From the NCBI GenBank assembly GCA_946807835.1, contig OX327700.1, forward strand, positions 22,108,001-22,172,000: a stretch of DNA of 64,000 bases, read 5' to 3'. This DNA is from Ailanthus altissimus (lineage: Eukaryota > Streptophyta > Magnoliopsida > Sapindales > Simaroubaceae). Both the position numbers and the translations under genes were made by a program. Under the pieces are notes generated by a model. It ran no database searches and was not told where the DNA came from. It worked only from the letters and a program-made list of their open reading frames with translations. Shown one piece after another: positions 11,166 to 24,119 of this stretch; within the stretch, counting starts at the first letter, position 1; each line of letters begins with the position of its first letter.

Positions 11166-12159
11166 CACTTTGCTCCCCGGGTCGGTAAAGGTTCAAAGTA
11201 TATGATCAAATAAAAAAGAACATATAGATATTGGTGAGCAAAAAGAACTTACGTGGTCGGCTTCATGGAGGACTCATATGCTTGACCTCAGTGAAGGCTT
11301 AAATGCTTGACCTTTTAGGTGCTTGACCTTAATGAGGGCTTAAGTGCTTGGCCTCAATGAGAGCTTAAATGCTTAGCTCAAGAAGGAAGTCCTTAGCCTT
11401 AATTACGAGGTCCTCGAATTTGTAAAGGGCCAATTTCTATTGGGGGCTTTTCTAAAAAGGTTCAAAAATATTATGGCTTAATACTATATTCTTCTAAGGT
11501 TCAATAAGAAAAGCCAAGTAGTGCCCTTACTCTCAATTTTTTCTTGTATTGTACAACTTTTCTCTTCTCTCTCTCTCTCTCTCTCTATTGAGCCAAGGAG
11601 AAAGTCAATTCCTTTGATGTCATCCAATTTTTTTAAAAAAAAACTTACCAAAGGATAATCAATTCCTTTAATGTCATCCACCTTCTTTATTTTTTTCGAG
11701 GAGAAGTTAATTACTTTGATGTCATCCATCTTTTTTTTTTAATTAAAGAGCTCGAGTCTCATCTATCTTATGCCTGAATCCAACTTTAAGAATAATGCTT
11801 GCTTGATGATGTTTTCGTACTTGAAACCAGAATTCTCGTTTACATCCAAGGTTCAAGTCGAACCTTGTGTTAATTGATAGTGACTATTATGATGATGATC
11901 GCTTTGATTTTGGTGACTACTATTGTGCCAATGGCAAGGCAATTCATCTATTCTAAAGTATAAGAGGACATATAAATAAACAATTAATAAATTAGTAAAT
12001 GCAAATATTAAATCAAAGATCCATCAACATATGAAGCCATATAAAATTTATGATTTTTCAACAAAATTATCAATTCAATCAAAATTAAAAAACTTATCTT
12101 TGGATTGTTGTTTGTCTCTATGACTTTTTATGTCATCTTTCACAACTGATGTCAAACTG
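11166..12159. repeat. Short degenerate repeats, (CT)n tract and unassigned sequence
   Basis: Degenerate units TGCTTGACC..GGCTTAA recur near 11279, 11304, 11320, 11345 and 11370. A pure CT microsatellite lies at about 11563-11587. Three units ending TTTGATGTCATCCA or TTTAATGTCATCCA lie near 11602, 11666 and 11716. The remainder shows no gene. Confidence 0.5.
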
Positions 12160-14728
12160 TTAACTAGAAAAATTGGACAATTCTCAAGTCAACGAGTTAA
12201 ATTTATTTTTTGTTAGGAACGATTTAGTTGAGACTAATAAAATAAAATAAAGAGATGAAAAGATACCAAATATATAGTGGTTCAACTTGATTAAGGTCTA
12301 CCTCTACTTTACCGAGCTCAATGCGTTCACTCATATGTATTATTAAATAATAAATTTACTGTTGTAGATGATGCTTACGTGCCATTCTAATATTATATGA
12401 ATATTAATTATTTAATATTTATACGATATATATTTCGAATAAAATCATTAATATTATATATAAATGGTAAGATACTTGTAATGCTACAGACGTTGTATGA
12501 TCTAAAGAAGTTTAGATCAGTGCCAAGAGTTAGCAACGATAAGAGTTAGCAATGATAAGAGTTAGCAATACTAAGAGTTAGCACGTTATAAGACTTAGCG
12601 AAATATATTAGTAATGACATAGTTGCAAATGATTGCAAATGGTGCTAGGAAATGTTATTATGCTATCTATTCTCAAACGCTATGTTCTTGATCTATCTTA
12701 CCAAAGTGAGCTATCGGTGAAACTTTTTTATCTAGATTAGTATATATCTATATCTGAATGGTTCAGATGATTAGTCTTAGTAGATCATAAGCCTAGCAGA
12801 AGCTCGTATAGGCATGTGAGTATTCAGTAAGGACTGGGTACTGAATAAACTCATGAGAACCTGCAATAAACACTCCATGAAGTTGTTAACAGTAGGTTTT
12901 CTCGAGTTAAGTAGTATTTATGGTCATTTAACCTGAGCGCCAAAGTGGACTTGTAAGTGATTTACCATACTTTAGTTTCACACATGTCAGAGGCCTTTCA
13001 TAGTCTGATTGTTAGGTATTGTTGGGTATAGTCTGATGCTCCTGAAGTCTAGTGTGCATAGATATAAGATCCGTTAGCTTACATACGTGAGTTGTATATC
13101 CTAATGCTTTGAGATTGTATTTCAAAAAGTCTTATGGTTACAAGCAATAACGCAAAAATGTTTGCTGATAATGTTTACGAAATACAAATATGGAGATAAG
13201 TTCACGATATGAGAAAATAGAGATTTGATGACGATGATTTATATCTCAACTCTTCTAGGATATAGGTGACGGAGGAATTATTCTAATATGTTATGACCTC
13301 AGCTTGTATAGTATAACATGTTGCTTTGTAATATCTGTGATGTATACGTGGCGTATTATTCACAGATTTATGGAAGAGTTTCATTTGGCAAACTAGGTGT
13401 GGACTTAAAGAGTCCCACAATATAAAGTGTACACATTGTGCAATGAGGCAGCAGAGTGGATTGAATAATTTGATCCAAAAAATTCTAGCAAACCAAATAT
13501 TTATTTCAGGATCCCTTAGGTTGTGCATTTTTCAAGACTTAAGTATTAAGTATATTAATTAGTTAACAAGAGTTGTTAACCAGTAAGATGATGACAAGTG
13601 GCATAATTTGAACCCTTGATTATTTGACTTGAAAATGGCCTTACTTATAAGATAAGTAAAGTTATTTATTTATTTAAAATAATTAATGTTATTCTTATTA
13701 TCAAATAATGATTAAACAAAAGGGTATGGTTAACATGGCATGGTGGGGCTATTAGTGTTGACAAATGAGAGGGAATGAAATCAAATAAAAATGGAAATGT
13801 GCTTTTTATTTTTAGATGATTTTGGTTCAGCCAATGATGAGAGATGGAGAGCATTTGCTTTGTTTGTTTTTCAACAGTTGAAAATGAGAAGCTTTTCTTA
13901 ATCTTTATCATAGCTTTTGGTTCGGCCAACTAAAAAGAAAAAGAGTAAAATTGTTTTATGTTTGGCCTTCAAGTAGTAAAGACAAATTTTCCTTCATTTT
14001 ATTTCAAAGGGTGGCTAGCCAAGCTTAGGGTAAGAGAAATTATTTTTGGTTTGAACAAAAGTTGTATATATTAGGAATGGTGCTTAAATGCCATTCAAAT
14101 TGTTATATAAATGTTAATTTATTTAATATTTATACAATAAATATTTCTTTTATTCGTTAATTATTATTATTGATATGGTAAGAAGCTTATAACATTTTGG
14201 ACATTGTAGGTCTAAAAGAGTTTAGATCTGATCTAAAAGAGTTTAGGTTAACGCTAAAAGTTAAGAATTCTAAAGAATTAGAACATTGTCTGAAATAAGG
14301 ACAAAGATATGAGAATATTATAGTAATGACGTATTTGTAAGGAGTTTGAAAATGGTGCTAAGAAATGTCATTGCATAATATATTTTCAAAAATATCGTTC
14401 CTGATCTATAGTTACCGATACGGGTTGATCAGTATTCCTTTTGGATCAGTGCATATCTATATTTGAATTGTTCAGATAATTAGTCTTAGTAGACCATGGG
14501 CTTAGTGGAAGTCTGCATGGGTATGCAGGTATTCAGTAAGGACTGGATACTGAACAGAATCACGACAACCTCTAATAGACATCCTATGAAGCCGCAAATG
14601 AAGAGTTTTCTCAAGCTGAGTAATATTCGTGATCTTTTGAACTAAGCGCCATGGTATGCTTGTGAGTAATCCACCATACTTTAGTTCCATGCATGTTATA
14701 AACCTTTTATGATCTGATCGTTGGGTGT

Positions 14729-16260
14729 TGATGAACATATGAAAATGCATGTTGTTAAGAGATTCAATCACCATTTAATGTCACTAATTTTAGTATTTTC
14801 TGTATTTTTAGCTTGAACTAAAGTGTTCTCCTTAAATTGTGATTAATGAATGTTATTTGGACAGGTTTAGGTAAAATGGATATAACTCTCAATGTAGAAA
14901 TCAAAATGAAGAAATTCTTGAACTTGGTGCAACATGACTCAATCTTACACAAATTTAAAGAATAGTAAAAAAGCCAAATCCAACATGTTATGGGCCAAAA
15001 ATTGAGATACAACAGAATCGGACTACAACTCCTGCCCAGCTTGACCCAACTCACGTATTTGGACCGTATCTCATAAAATACGTACTCAATTGGTATAATT
15101 CTTGAAGCTATAAATTGTTGACTTAACTATCAACAACTCGTATGTTTATGGTAAAGTCCAAATCAGCTGTTATCATGGACTAAATCGCATTGCAAGTGGG
15201 TAAAATGGTTGTTGGCCGAATTCTGATGTATCTTTGGAATTTTGCTCATATCTCATTGGATACTCATCCAATTTGTATGGAATTAGTGCCTATAGAAAGA
15301 AGAGTTAAAATTCTACAACTTTCATGTCGGCTGCAGAAGCTGAATTGATCAATTACATTATCAAAAACGTACTGCAAGTGGATACATGAGTTATTGGCTT
15401 AAAATTATTGAAGATTGATGTCATCCATGACATATGTCCATTCATTGCCTATATAAGGAGACCCTTATGACGTTTTTATTAGATAATTCTCTTTTATTTT
15501 CTTCTTATTAACATGTATTGCAATTTAGGCTAGAGTTCTTGGCAAAGCTAAGAGATGAACTTTTATGTGTAATAAATCTACTTCCATGTTTGGTGTCAAG
15601 AGCTACAAATGTTGTAAGTTTGGTTTTGATTAAACTCTTATCTATTTTATTTTCTATAATCTAGAGGTTATAATTCTCATGTCTCATATATGTTCAGTCA
15701 TGCTTTTCTTATGTGATTCATGTTGATTTATAATTGTTACTGGTTACATTGTTTTATATGTTAATCTTTTACTGCAGTATTGTCAATTTGATATATTGTC
15801 GATCTTGGATAACATGTAAGGGCAATAAATGTTTGATATTCAAGTTAATCTTTTACTGCAATATTGTCGATCTTAGATAACTTGTATAAACAACATGATG
15901 TGTGTTAATGCTTGCAAAGAGTTTAACTAAATCAAATACATGTGTTATCAAATGTGCTATATATTACATACCTTCCGATTGATTGTTTGGGATGTGAAAC
16001 TTTCAGTTGAGTTATAAATATCGAATCAAAGTATAGAGTAGATTTATAAAGCATAATTGTGATTCTCAAAGCCTTGCTTAAATCATCATAAGACATTTTT
16101 CTCAATTCATAGACAATTCTATCTCATCCGTTTAAATCAATTAACCCTTTGTTACTGCTTTAATATTTTACTTCACCAACCTATTTTGCCAAGAGCTTCC
16201 TCGTGAGATCGACACCTCAATCTATACTGCGATAGCCGCGTTATATTTTGAGAGTAAACA
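14729..16260 (+). mobile_element. 1532-bp solo LTR of a different family, perfect TSD GGTGT
   Basis: It begins TGATGAACATATG and ends GAGTAAACA. GGTGT occurs at 14724-14728 and again at 16261-16265. The Copia LTR reads continuously across the excision (..CGTTGGGTGT|CGCTGGGTATGG..), as in the other family copies. TATATAAGG at about 15450 is a plausible LTR TATA box. The family was not identified; a Gypsy origin is possible. Confidence 0.85.
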
Positions 16261-16951
16261 GGTGTCGCTGGGTATGGTTCGATACTCATTGAGTTCGGTG
16301 TGTGTAGATATAAGATACATTAGCTTATATGAATGAGTTGTATATCCAAATGCTCTAAGAACATATTTCAGAAAGTTTTATAGCTATAAGCGTTGACCCA
16401 AAAAAAGAGTTTTTCATTAGGGTTAAAAAATATTGTAAAGGAGTTTGCGAATATTATTTACGGAAATACGTATTTGGAGATAAGTTCTCAGATGAACATA
16501 TAAAGATTTGATGGTAATAATCTATATCTCTACTCTTCCAAGATAAAGATAACAGATGGATTATATAATATGGTTGACCTCAACTTGTATAGTTCAACGC
16601 TCTGTTTAGTATATATATAATGTGTTTGTAGGGTATTGTTCATACACTTGTGAAAGTGTTCCATAAGACAAATAGAGGTGAATCTAAAGAGTCTCACAAT
16701 ATAAAGTGTACTCATTGAGCATGAGGGTAGTGAGACGAATCGTACGAATCAATTCGAGAAAGATTTCAGAAAGTAGGATACGTTTTAAGACCTATTTGGA
16801 AAGTGGAAACTATAGTTTGCAAATGCTGCAAATAAGTCCCTCTTGTATGAAAAAGTGCAAATGTACACATTGCATCTATACATGGCCATTTATGTGACAA
16901 ATGGCTTCATGCATGGATATATATATATGACAAATGTCATCCATGCAAAGT

Positions 16952-17050
16952 GTTTGCATGGATAACATAAGTGACATTTATCATTCATGCATGGTATTGT
17001 TTGCATGGATAATATAAGTGACATTTGTCATTCATGCATGGTATTACATG
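16952..17050. repeat. Two 47-bp tandem units with internal dyads
   Basis: GTTTGCATGGATAACATAAG at 16952 and GTTTGCATGGATAATATAAG at 16999 head near-identical units, each ending ATTCATGCATGGTATT. Units contain the palindromes ATGCAT and, in a diverged preceding copy near 16927, TGACAAATGTCA. The array is part of the copy-3 Copia LTR. Confidence 0.7.
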
Positions 17051-17992
17051 GCAACATATACCTTAATAAAGGACATGTGGCTACTTAAGAAGTTTAGACT
17101 TCTTATAACAAATGAAAGGAGTTTCATTTGGTGTGTAAGTAAATTTTGAATGAAATTTTATGTAAAGAGAAGAGAAAAAATGCAAACTTTAAAAAAGTTG
17201 TATTCAGGTCTTAAAATACCATTTTAAGCATTTGATGCTTAAACTAATTCAAGAGTTGAGTTATTTTTTTATTCCTATACGAAATTAAGATCAAAAACTA
17301 CTATTCTAACTGCTCTAATTCCATCAGCTATTGAAGTCTAGAATTGTTTAAGAGAGGTCTTCATTGTGAGTTCAAACTTTAAAGTTCAACAATTTTCACC
17401 GAATCATCTATAAGGGTATATATTCGATTTTAGTACTATTTTTGATTCAATTATAGTGTGTATATGTTGATTATATTCTTGTATTTCGCTACGTAATGTA
17501 TGACATGCATTTGAAATTTTTTAATATGTACACAATCATATGTATGCACCTTAAAACACGTTAATAGTATAAATAAAGAATAATTTCATTACTTTGAAAT
17601 AAATATTTTTTAGTTAAAATATTTAACTAAATTCCAAAGTTTAAAGAGTTTAAACTAGGTTAAAAAGTTAACCATTTTAGGTTTTAAGAGTTAAACACTT
17701 ATTGCTAGAATTAGAGTTGTTATTCTAAATATCCAGGCTCACCCTAGTTAGATTTTAGAATTGCCAAAGAGTATAGTTCAAGGTAGTCTTCGGTTTTAAA
17801 TTGGATTAAAAAAATTTTAAAGGCTTACAAGGTGATTTCTTAATCTCAATCTCATTAGTGTAATGAGACTTAAATTTAAATGTGTTTGTTACGTTAGGAA
17901 ATTAGATTTTCGATTTTACTGTAGTATATGTATGTGAGATATGCATGTTGGATTGATTAAACTATGGTGTATGCATGTGTATTTGTGTTCAT

Positions 17993-19255
17993 TGTTCAAA
18001 AATACATATCTTATACATATTTACATGCAGAAGAAATAATAAACACAAATAATAATATATTAATCATATTAATATAAATAAATTGTTGAAAATTCACCAA
18101 TGTAACGTTTTTCAAAAGTTACTATGAGTTCGCCTGAAATACAACTCATTGATAGTTTTAATAATCAACTAGAAGGGCTTGACTGTCTTGAACAATAACT
18201 TTGTATCTAGTATTGGGTTTAACACTTTAAACCCTAAGTAATTTGATTTACCTTTGATCAATAAATCAAATACTTATTTGTTGTAATTAGTAGCCAATAA
18301 TAGAGATGAAAGAGGAAAATCAATTTCAATACTTGAAATCAATTTTTCTAAAAATCAAATCTTCTTCTCTCTCACTTATTTTAGTAGGCCACCTTATGTT
18401 CTTCAACACCACAACAACAGTTTAATCCAAAATCTCTTCTCACGTTTTTCACAAGTATATATCTAATACATAATATAATATTACTAAATATATTTTTATA
18501 TATACTTGACCACCAAGTATATATATTAATATTCTAATTAAATAATATAATTTAATATATATTATACAATAATAAGATATTTTAATTATTTAATTATTGA
18601 ATAATTAATATGTAAAATTACCATTTTGCCCTTTTACATAGTTACCAAATATACCTTAATGGGTCTCACTATACCACACTAGGGTAAACTCAACCAGGGC
18701 CCACAATGCACCACATGTCAATGTACAATTAGTAAATAATAATTTTTAACTAATTAATATATTTAACATTTAAATACGGACACGCGAGCATCCCATGGTC
18801 ATGCTGGATATTATTGAACTGAACAATTCAATCCGATACGCTACCTCAGTGCACAACAAGTGCACTCTATATTACGGGACTTCTTAAGTCCACGCCCAAT
18901 TCGTCAAGTGCAACTATTCTATGAGTCCATGAACTATGCCCCATGCACATGTCACGAATACTATAAATCAACGTGTTGGACCATATAAGTTGAGGTTATA
19001 ATGCATATGTATAGTCATTTCATCATCTATATCCTAGATTTACGGGGATATAGATCAACACTATCAAATTCCCATAAGCTCATCCATAAACCTATCTCTA
19101 GATTTGTATCTCACTGAACAATATATGCAAACTCTTTGCTATAGTATTTGACCCTATGGAAATTCTTTTCTCAGGTTTATTACTTATAACCATAAGACTT
19201 TTTTAGATACAATCTCGAAGTATTTGAATATACATTTCTTATGAGAGCTTACAGA

Positions 19256-19292
<37 letters not shown>

Positions 19293-20023
19293 ACTCTATA
19301 AGTATCGGACCATACCTAGCAACACCCAGCGATCAGATTATAAAATATCTCTGACATGTGTGAAACCAAAGTATGGTAAATTACTTGCAAGCCTACCGTG
19401 ACACATAAGTCAAATGACTACGTATACTACTCAACTTGAGAGAACTTTTCATTTACGGCTACATAGGATATTTATTGGGGTCTTCGTGAGTCTATTCCGT
19501 ACACAGTCCTTATTGAATACCTATATGCTTATACAAGCTCCAAGCTTATAATCAGCTAGGAACAACCATCTGTACTCTACAGATATAGACAGACACTGAT
19601 CTTATATGAAAATGTATTCATCGATAGACTTGCATCAATGAAAACAGATTAGCAATATAATATTTGAGAATATACTTGTATAATGACATTTCATAGCACT
19701 TGATTGTAACTCATGCAACTACGTCATTACTAGTATACCCTTAGGTCTTTGTCTCGTTACAGATAAGACTCCAACTCCTTGAAGTTCACTAATCCTTATA
19801 ACATGTTAACTCTTAGCAATTATAATTCTCAGTGTTGCTAAATCTTAGCCTTGATATAAACTCTTTTAGACCAGATCTGAACTCCTTCAGATCATACAAT
19901 ATTTGTAGCATTACAAGCATAGTACCATATAATTAAAAGTAATTAATAATTTAATAAAATATACATTTTATAAATATCAAATATTTATACAAATAGGGAT
20001 GACACGTAAGCACAACCATAACA
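17993..20023 (-). mobile_element. Long Copia-family LTR in inverted orientation (copy 4)
   Basis: Read on the minus strand, it begins TGTTATGGTTGTGCTTACG at 20023 and follows the family through ATGATCTGAAGGAG, TAATGACGTAGTTGCATGAG and the CAGTAAGGACTG-type landmarks. The far end is near 17993 (minus ..GTATTTTTGAACA), but no target duplication was found, so that border is tentative. Confidence 0.65.
19259..19290. repeat. (AT)n microsatellite
   Basis: An uninterrupted TA dinucleotide run of about 30 bp inside the inverted Copia LTR. Confidence 0.9.
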
Positions 20024-20034
20024 ATAAATATCCC

Positions 20035-20922
20035 AAGTTTATGGCCTAAAAGACACTTTTGTCAGGACTATGTGGGGTCTATTAACTCTTTGGTCCACCA
20101 GCTGGATAGCACCTCAGAGCCACCGGCACACCCACATATCCAGCTTAGGTTACCTGTGCCCCTAAGGAATCGAACCCCTGCCCCCATCTCCATGGAGGCC
20201 TTATAGGCCTTTAGAGGTTCGTCCTTATACCCATTGGGCTGGCCAGCCCGATGGGTACCAACCTCGATCTCGTTAGGCATATATGAATGAGATCTCGGGT
20301 TCGAGAGAGGGGAGGTATGTCCTGCGCTTGGGTGTGCTAAGGCGCCAGCTTGGCTCTGACCGGTGGACCCCAGTGCAGCGGTTAGGGTGGGCCTCACACA
20401 CTCTGACAAAAAGACTGGCCTTTTTGTCAGGACTATATGGGGTCCACCAACTCCTTTGTCCATCGGCTGGATGACACCTCAGAGCCACCGGCACACCTAC
20501 ATATCCAGCTCAGGTTACCTGCGCCCCCAAGGAATCGAACCCCCACCCCCATCTCTATGGAGGCCTTATAGGCCTTTAAAGTTCGATGGTTGTACCCATC
20601 GGGCTGGCCAGGTGTCATCCAGCCGGTAGACCAAGGAGTTGGTGGATCCCACATAGTCCTGACAACTTTTATCCCAATAAAATTTTTAATATCCAAATTT
20701 TCCTAAATTCGTCAAAATTTTCCATTAGTTTGGACAAAAACAATGCTTTGAATATATAATTACTAGTTTACCCCATTGTTAACTGAGTTTCCATGTACTA
20801 TTTACTTAGATAGATTACTATTTTACGCATCTACAATCTAAACTAATGGAAAATTTTGACAGAATGAGAAATTGGGTTTTAAAAATTTTATTGAGGTAAA
20901 TGTGTCTTTTAGGCTATAATAG
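20035..20922. mobile_element. Inverted-repeat (MITE-like) element with arms of about 85 bp
   Basis: The left arm (20041-20060 plus 20671-20735) reads GGCCTAAAAGACAC, then CAATAAAATTTTTAA, then GTCAAAATTTTCCATTAG. The right arm, reverse complement of 20838-20920, reads AGCCTAAAAGACAC, CAATAAAATTTTTAA and GTCAAAATTTTCCATTAG in the same order. The left arm is split by the 604-bp insertion at 20061-20664. No transposase is present. The superfamily was not determined. Confidence 0.7.
20061..20664. mobile_element. GC-rich 604-bp composite element with inverted ends, SINE-like parts and 6-bp TSD
   Basis: The ends are GTCAGGACTATGTGGG and its inverted counterpart CCCACATAGTCCTGACA. ACTTTT flanks it at 20055-20060 and 20665-20670. 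Two direct copies of one unit (20061-20250 and 20426-20613, roughly 85 percent alike by eye) flank a different middle segment. Each unit carries, on the minus strand, GGTTCGATTCC, a perfect match to the pol III B-box form (at about 20166 and 20531). The middle part has GGTTCGAGAGAGG on the plus strand (about 20297). The second unit alone (20426-20663, 238 bp) has inverted ends of about 55 bp. The open frames in this region come from its high GC content and show no protein family. Confidence 0.65.
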
Positions 20923-22300
20923 GGAAAAAAATGACCTTTGCCCTAAGTTTAATGTTGAGAAGTACCCATTGATTTCAAGCACTAATAATTGATATTCGAG
21001 CATGCTTGTGTGCTATATGAGATGATTAGAGTGTTTGTTGTGTTGTTTAGGATGTCCTAGAGCAGTAGGTGATGCATTTCAAGAGTTGAAAGTATACAAA
21101 CTAGGATACAACTTAAGGGCACTGGGGTTTCTAAGCTCTAGTGCCCCAGCGCCGCAGTGCTCGATACTTAGCTCAAAAACGTTGGTAAGCACAATGCTAG
21201 GGTAGTTGACCCTAGTGTCGCAGTGCTAGAATGCTAGCATCGCGGTGCTAAGGGCTCTGCCTCTAGCGCTGCAGCACTGAGAGCCTAGCGTCACGGTGTT
21301 AAAGGTAGTTGACCTTAGCACCGCAGTGCTGATAGGTTATGGCTCGTGACGCAGGACATTGTTTCACTCTAATTTTTTTAAAGTGTTTAAAAACACATGT
21401 AGCATTTATTTATGCAATAATAAGAGTTATTTAATTGCATTATAAATTATGATAATTTATTTGTGCTGTTAACCATAATAGGTGCCCTAGTGGCAGGGAT
21501 TAGTTGTGCTTTTACAAAATAAATATTTGATTGAGAATTACATCCTCATGAGATAGGGATAAATATTCAAAAAAATATCTTTTAATTAGATTGAAGTGTA
21601 TTTTATTATGAGATAATGTCATACACGATCTGCCTTATCAATCAGTGTTAGACGGGTTATTTCTATCTTTTTCCAATATTGATAAAGTGTGAGGGATTAG
21701 TTAGTGTGATTTAGACTCTGTCCGTTAAACATGAGATAAAGCAAATATAAGCAAAAGTATTGCCTACGATCGCTAAAGTGTGAGAGTAGTATTGGTAACT
21801 TAGATTTGATCATTGATGAGTTAATCTGAAATATACTTGCCCAAGATCGTTAAAGTATAAGGATAAGGTGTATTTAGGATCTGTGATAAGAGCTGTATGA
21901 GATGCATTTGACAAGAATTGTCTACTTTTTGAGTTTACAAAGGTCAAGATCACTAAAGTGTGCAGTTTGAGTAAAATGTATAGTTTAAACCTGTATAGTT
22001 TAAAATGTTTAAACTGTCATTTTTCTATTTGAGATATTTAAAGGATTATGTAAAGCAGTGAGAGGGTGTCCTTAGATTAAAATTATATAACAGTTATACC
22101 ATGATCTAAAGCGTTACTTATTAGCGATTAGAAATGTTCTGCTACATATATTTTATTTTATTTTATTGAGATAAGATGAGTGTCTTATAGAGATAAGATG
22201 ACTACAAGCAATTTGTTAGTACACTTTATTTAGGCACACCAACTATAGGGTACCGAGAAATATTTTGACATGCTTATAAATTAGAGAATAGTTCTAGATT
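20923..22300 (+). repeat. Repeat-rich leader-like region with two motif clusters, no gene
   Basis: At 21150-21330, GC-rich six-fold degenerate CGCAGTGCT-type repeats stand out of AT-rich DNA. At 21680-21965, four copies of GATCGCTAAAGTGTGAG-like sequence occur 76 to 104 bp apart. The rest is AT-rich without recognisable coding. It precedes the Copia gag-pol relic and could be its untranslated leader or an older LTR, which I cannot decide. Confidence 0.4.
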
Positions 22301-24119
22301 AAAAAAAAACTTGGATATATCATTAATCAAAAGACAACAAAGAGATATTTTTGATAATTTCCCTTTGAAAGAGGTGAAAATTTATCAGAAATAGATTAAC
22401 GATGATTTGAGAATCAAATCATATATCCTGACCTCAATATCTAATGATCTTCAATAGGAGTATTTGCACATGAGATGTGCAAGTAGTATTGTGCTACATT
22501 TGAAAATTTCTTTAATAATTCAAATCACAGATAGAAAATAGTCACAATGGAAAGTGTTTCTATTGTGGTAAGGTTTGAAATAGTAAATATTACTATTCAA
22601 AGCACCTTAACTGAGAAAATATAGACCCTTTGGGTATCTATTTACCAATCATTGATATTTTATTTGCATTTGATGCTAGGAGTACAGAGGTATGAGATAC
22701 CGCCTACCGTTATCATATTTGTAAGGTGTTGCATGATTTGAGAAATGCTAGGAAGTTAGGAAATGAGAAGTACAGGCTCATATAGAAAATAAAGATTTCC
22801 TAAATGTTGAAACTATTGGGACTTTTAAGTCACTTCTCACTTCTAGCTATAGCATTATGTTGTATAGTTCCTATTTTATGACAAACACTGTCAGGTAAAT
22901 CATATCACTCCCTGTGTTGGACAGAAAGGGTTGTCATATATACAATAGGAATAGTTCCTCATGTTTATATAATAATGATAATATTTTGTTAATTGAGTAT
23001 CAGTTAACGGATGATCATTATATCTAATATACAATAGAAAATGTCTTAAATGCATAAATGAATAGAACAAATAATTGTTGGGAACTTTGAATAATAACAA
23101 ATTGTGACATATGAGATTAGTTCATGTAGGCGTAAGACGTCTATCTCGTCTGGTTAAGGATGATCAGATACTTGATATGATTATGAAACCTTATCTAGTT
23201 TATAAATCCAGTAATCAAGGGAAGATGACCAAATACTTTTATGTGTATTGGACATCGGGACACTAATTTATTAGAACTGGTATATAATAATATAATAACC
23301 TACTGAATTATAATGCCATGAGTGAATTTCAATACTTCATTGTCTTTATCGTGATTTGTCACGATACGGACATGTGTTTCTGGTAAAACACAAGTCAAAA
23401 ATCTTTGAAGAGTTTAAAAAGTTTTGACTAGAAGTAGAGACATACACCATTATGTATATTGAATGCCTTCAATTAGATTGAGGCGGTTTATACATGAGTA
23501 GTAAATTCACAGATTATTTAAGAAAGAAGGATTCTCGCTTAATACAGTCCTCTAAGTACTTCTCAATGCAAATGTATTTTAGAGATGAGGAATAAGACTT
23601 TATTAGATGTGGTATGATTGATGTTGAATTTCATCGATCTATCAGAATATCAACGAAGGTATACTATAGAAACTGCTACTTACTTATTGAATAGAGTTTC
23701 ACTAAAAGCTATTCCTTCTACTCCATATGAGATATAGATTGTGAGGAAATTGAGTCTAATGTATGTTAAGATTTAGGGTTGTTCTATTTGTATAAGAGTT
23801 ATGCAACGGGATAAACTTACACCCAAAGAATACAAGTATTAATTCATTGGTATCCCGAGCATTCTATGGGATACAAATTCTATGATTCAGAGGAATGAAT
23901 GTGTTCGTTGGTTGTAATGCTACTTTTCTAGAGAAAGAATTTCTCATAGATCGTAGGGATTGTAAAAATATTGAACTTCATGAAGTTAATCAAGAAGTAT
24001 ATGAATAGATGATGGAACTTTAAGGTCAATTGAGTAGCATACCATTAACACACTCTTCTCATAGGTCAAAAAGGATATCAAAGTCATATAATATGTATAG
24101 TTTGATACATGAAGGTGCC

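Larger units (their letters stand above)
14069..17566 (+). mobile_element. Solo LTR of the same Copia family (copy 3) with perfect TSD
   Basis: The ends are TATTAGGAATGGTGCTTAAA and AAAACACGTTAATA. Flanking GTATA at 14064-14068 and 17567-17571 is a perfect 5-bp target duplication. Excluding the solo LTR nested inside it (14729-16260 plus 5 bp), it is about 1.96 kb. Both termini have lost the canonical TG and CA (TA..TA), the change expected from cytosine deamination. Confidence 0.85.
12360..17990 (+). mobile_element. Long Copia-family LTR (copy 2), host of a nested LTR stack; right end uncertain
   Basis: It starts TGTTGTAGATGATGCTTACG and follows the other family copies through the GAGTTAGCA-repeat and CAGTAAGGACTG landmarks to about 14068. 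There it is interrupted by a second family member, and homologous sequence resumes at 17572 (..GTTATTCTAAATATC..). I could not fix the right border; it lies near 17990, where sequence in the opposite orientation begins. Confidence 0.6.

Noticed and set aside
17990..20060. Full Copia element in inverted orientation
   Set aside because: Only LTR sequence is recognisable; there is no coding, no second LTR and no target duplication at the tentative left border.
20068..20696. Several overlapping frames of 60 to 131 codons on both strands
   Set aside because: They lie in the GC-rich composite repeat, occur on both strands at once, repeat between its two units and resemble no protein family.
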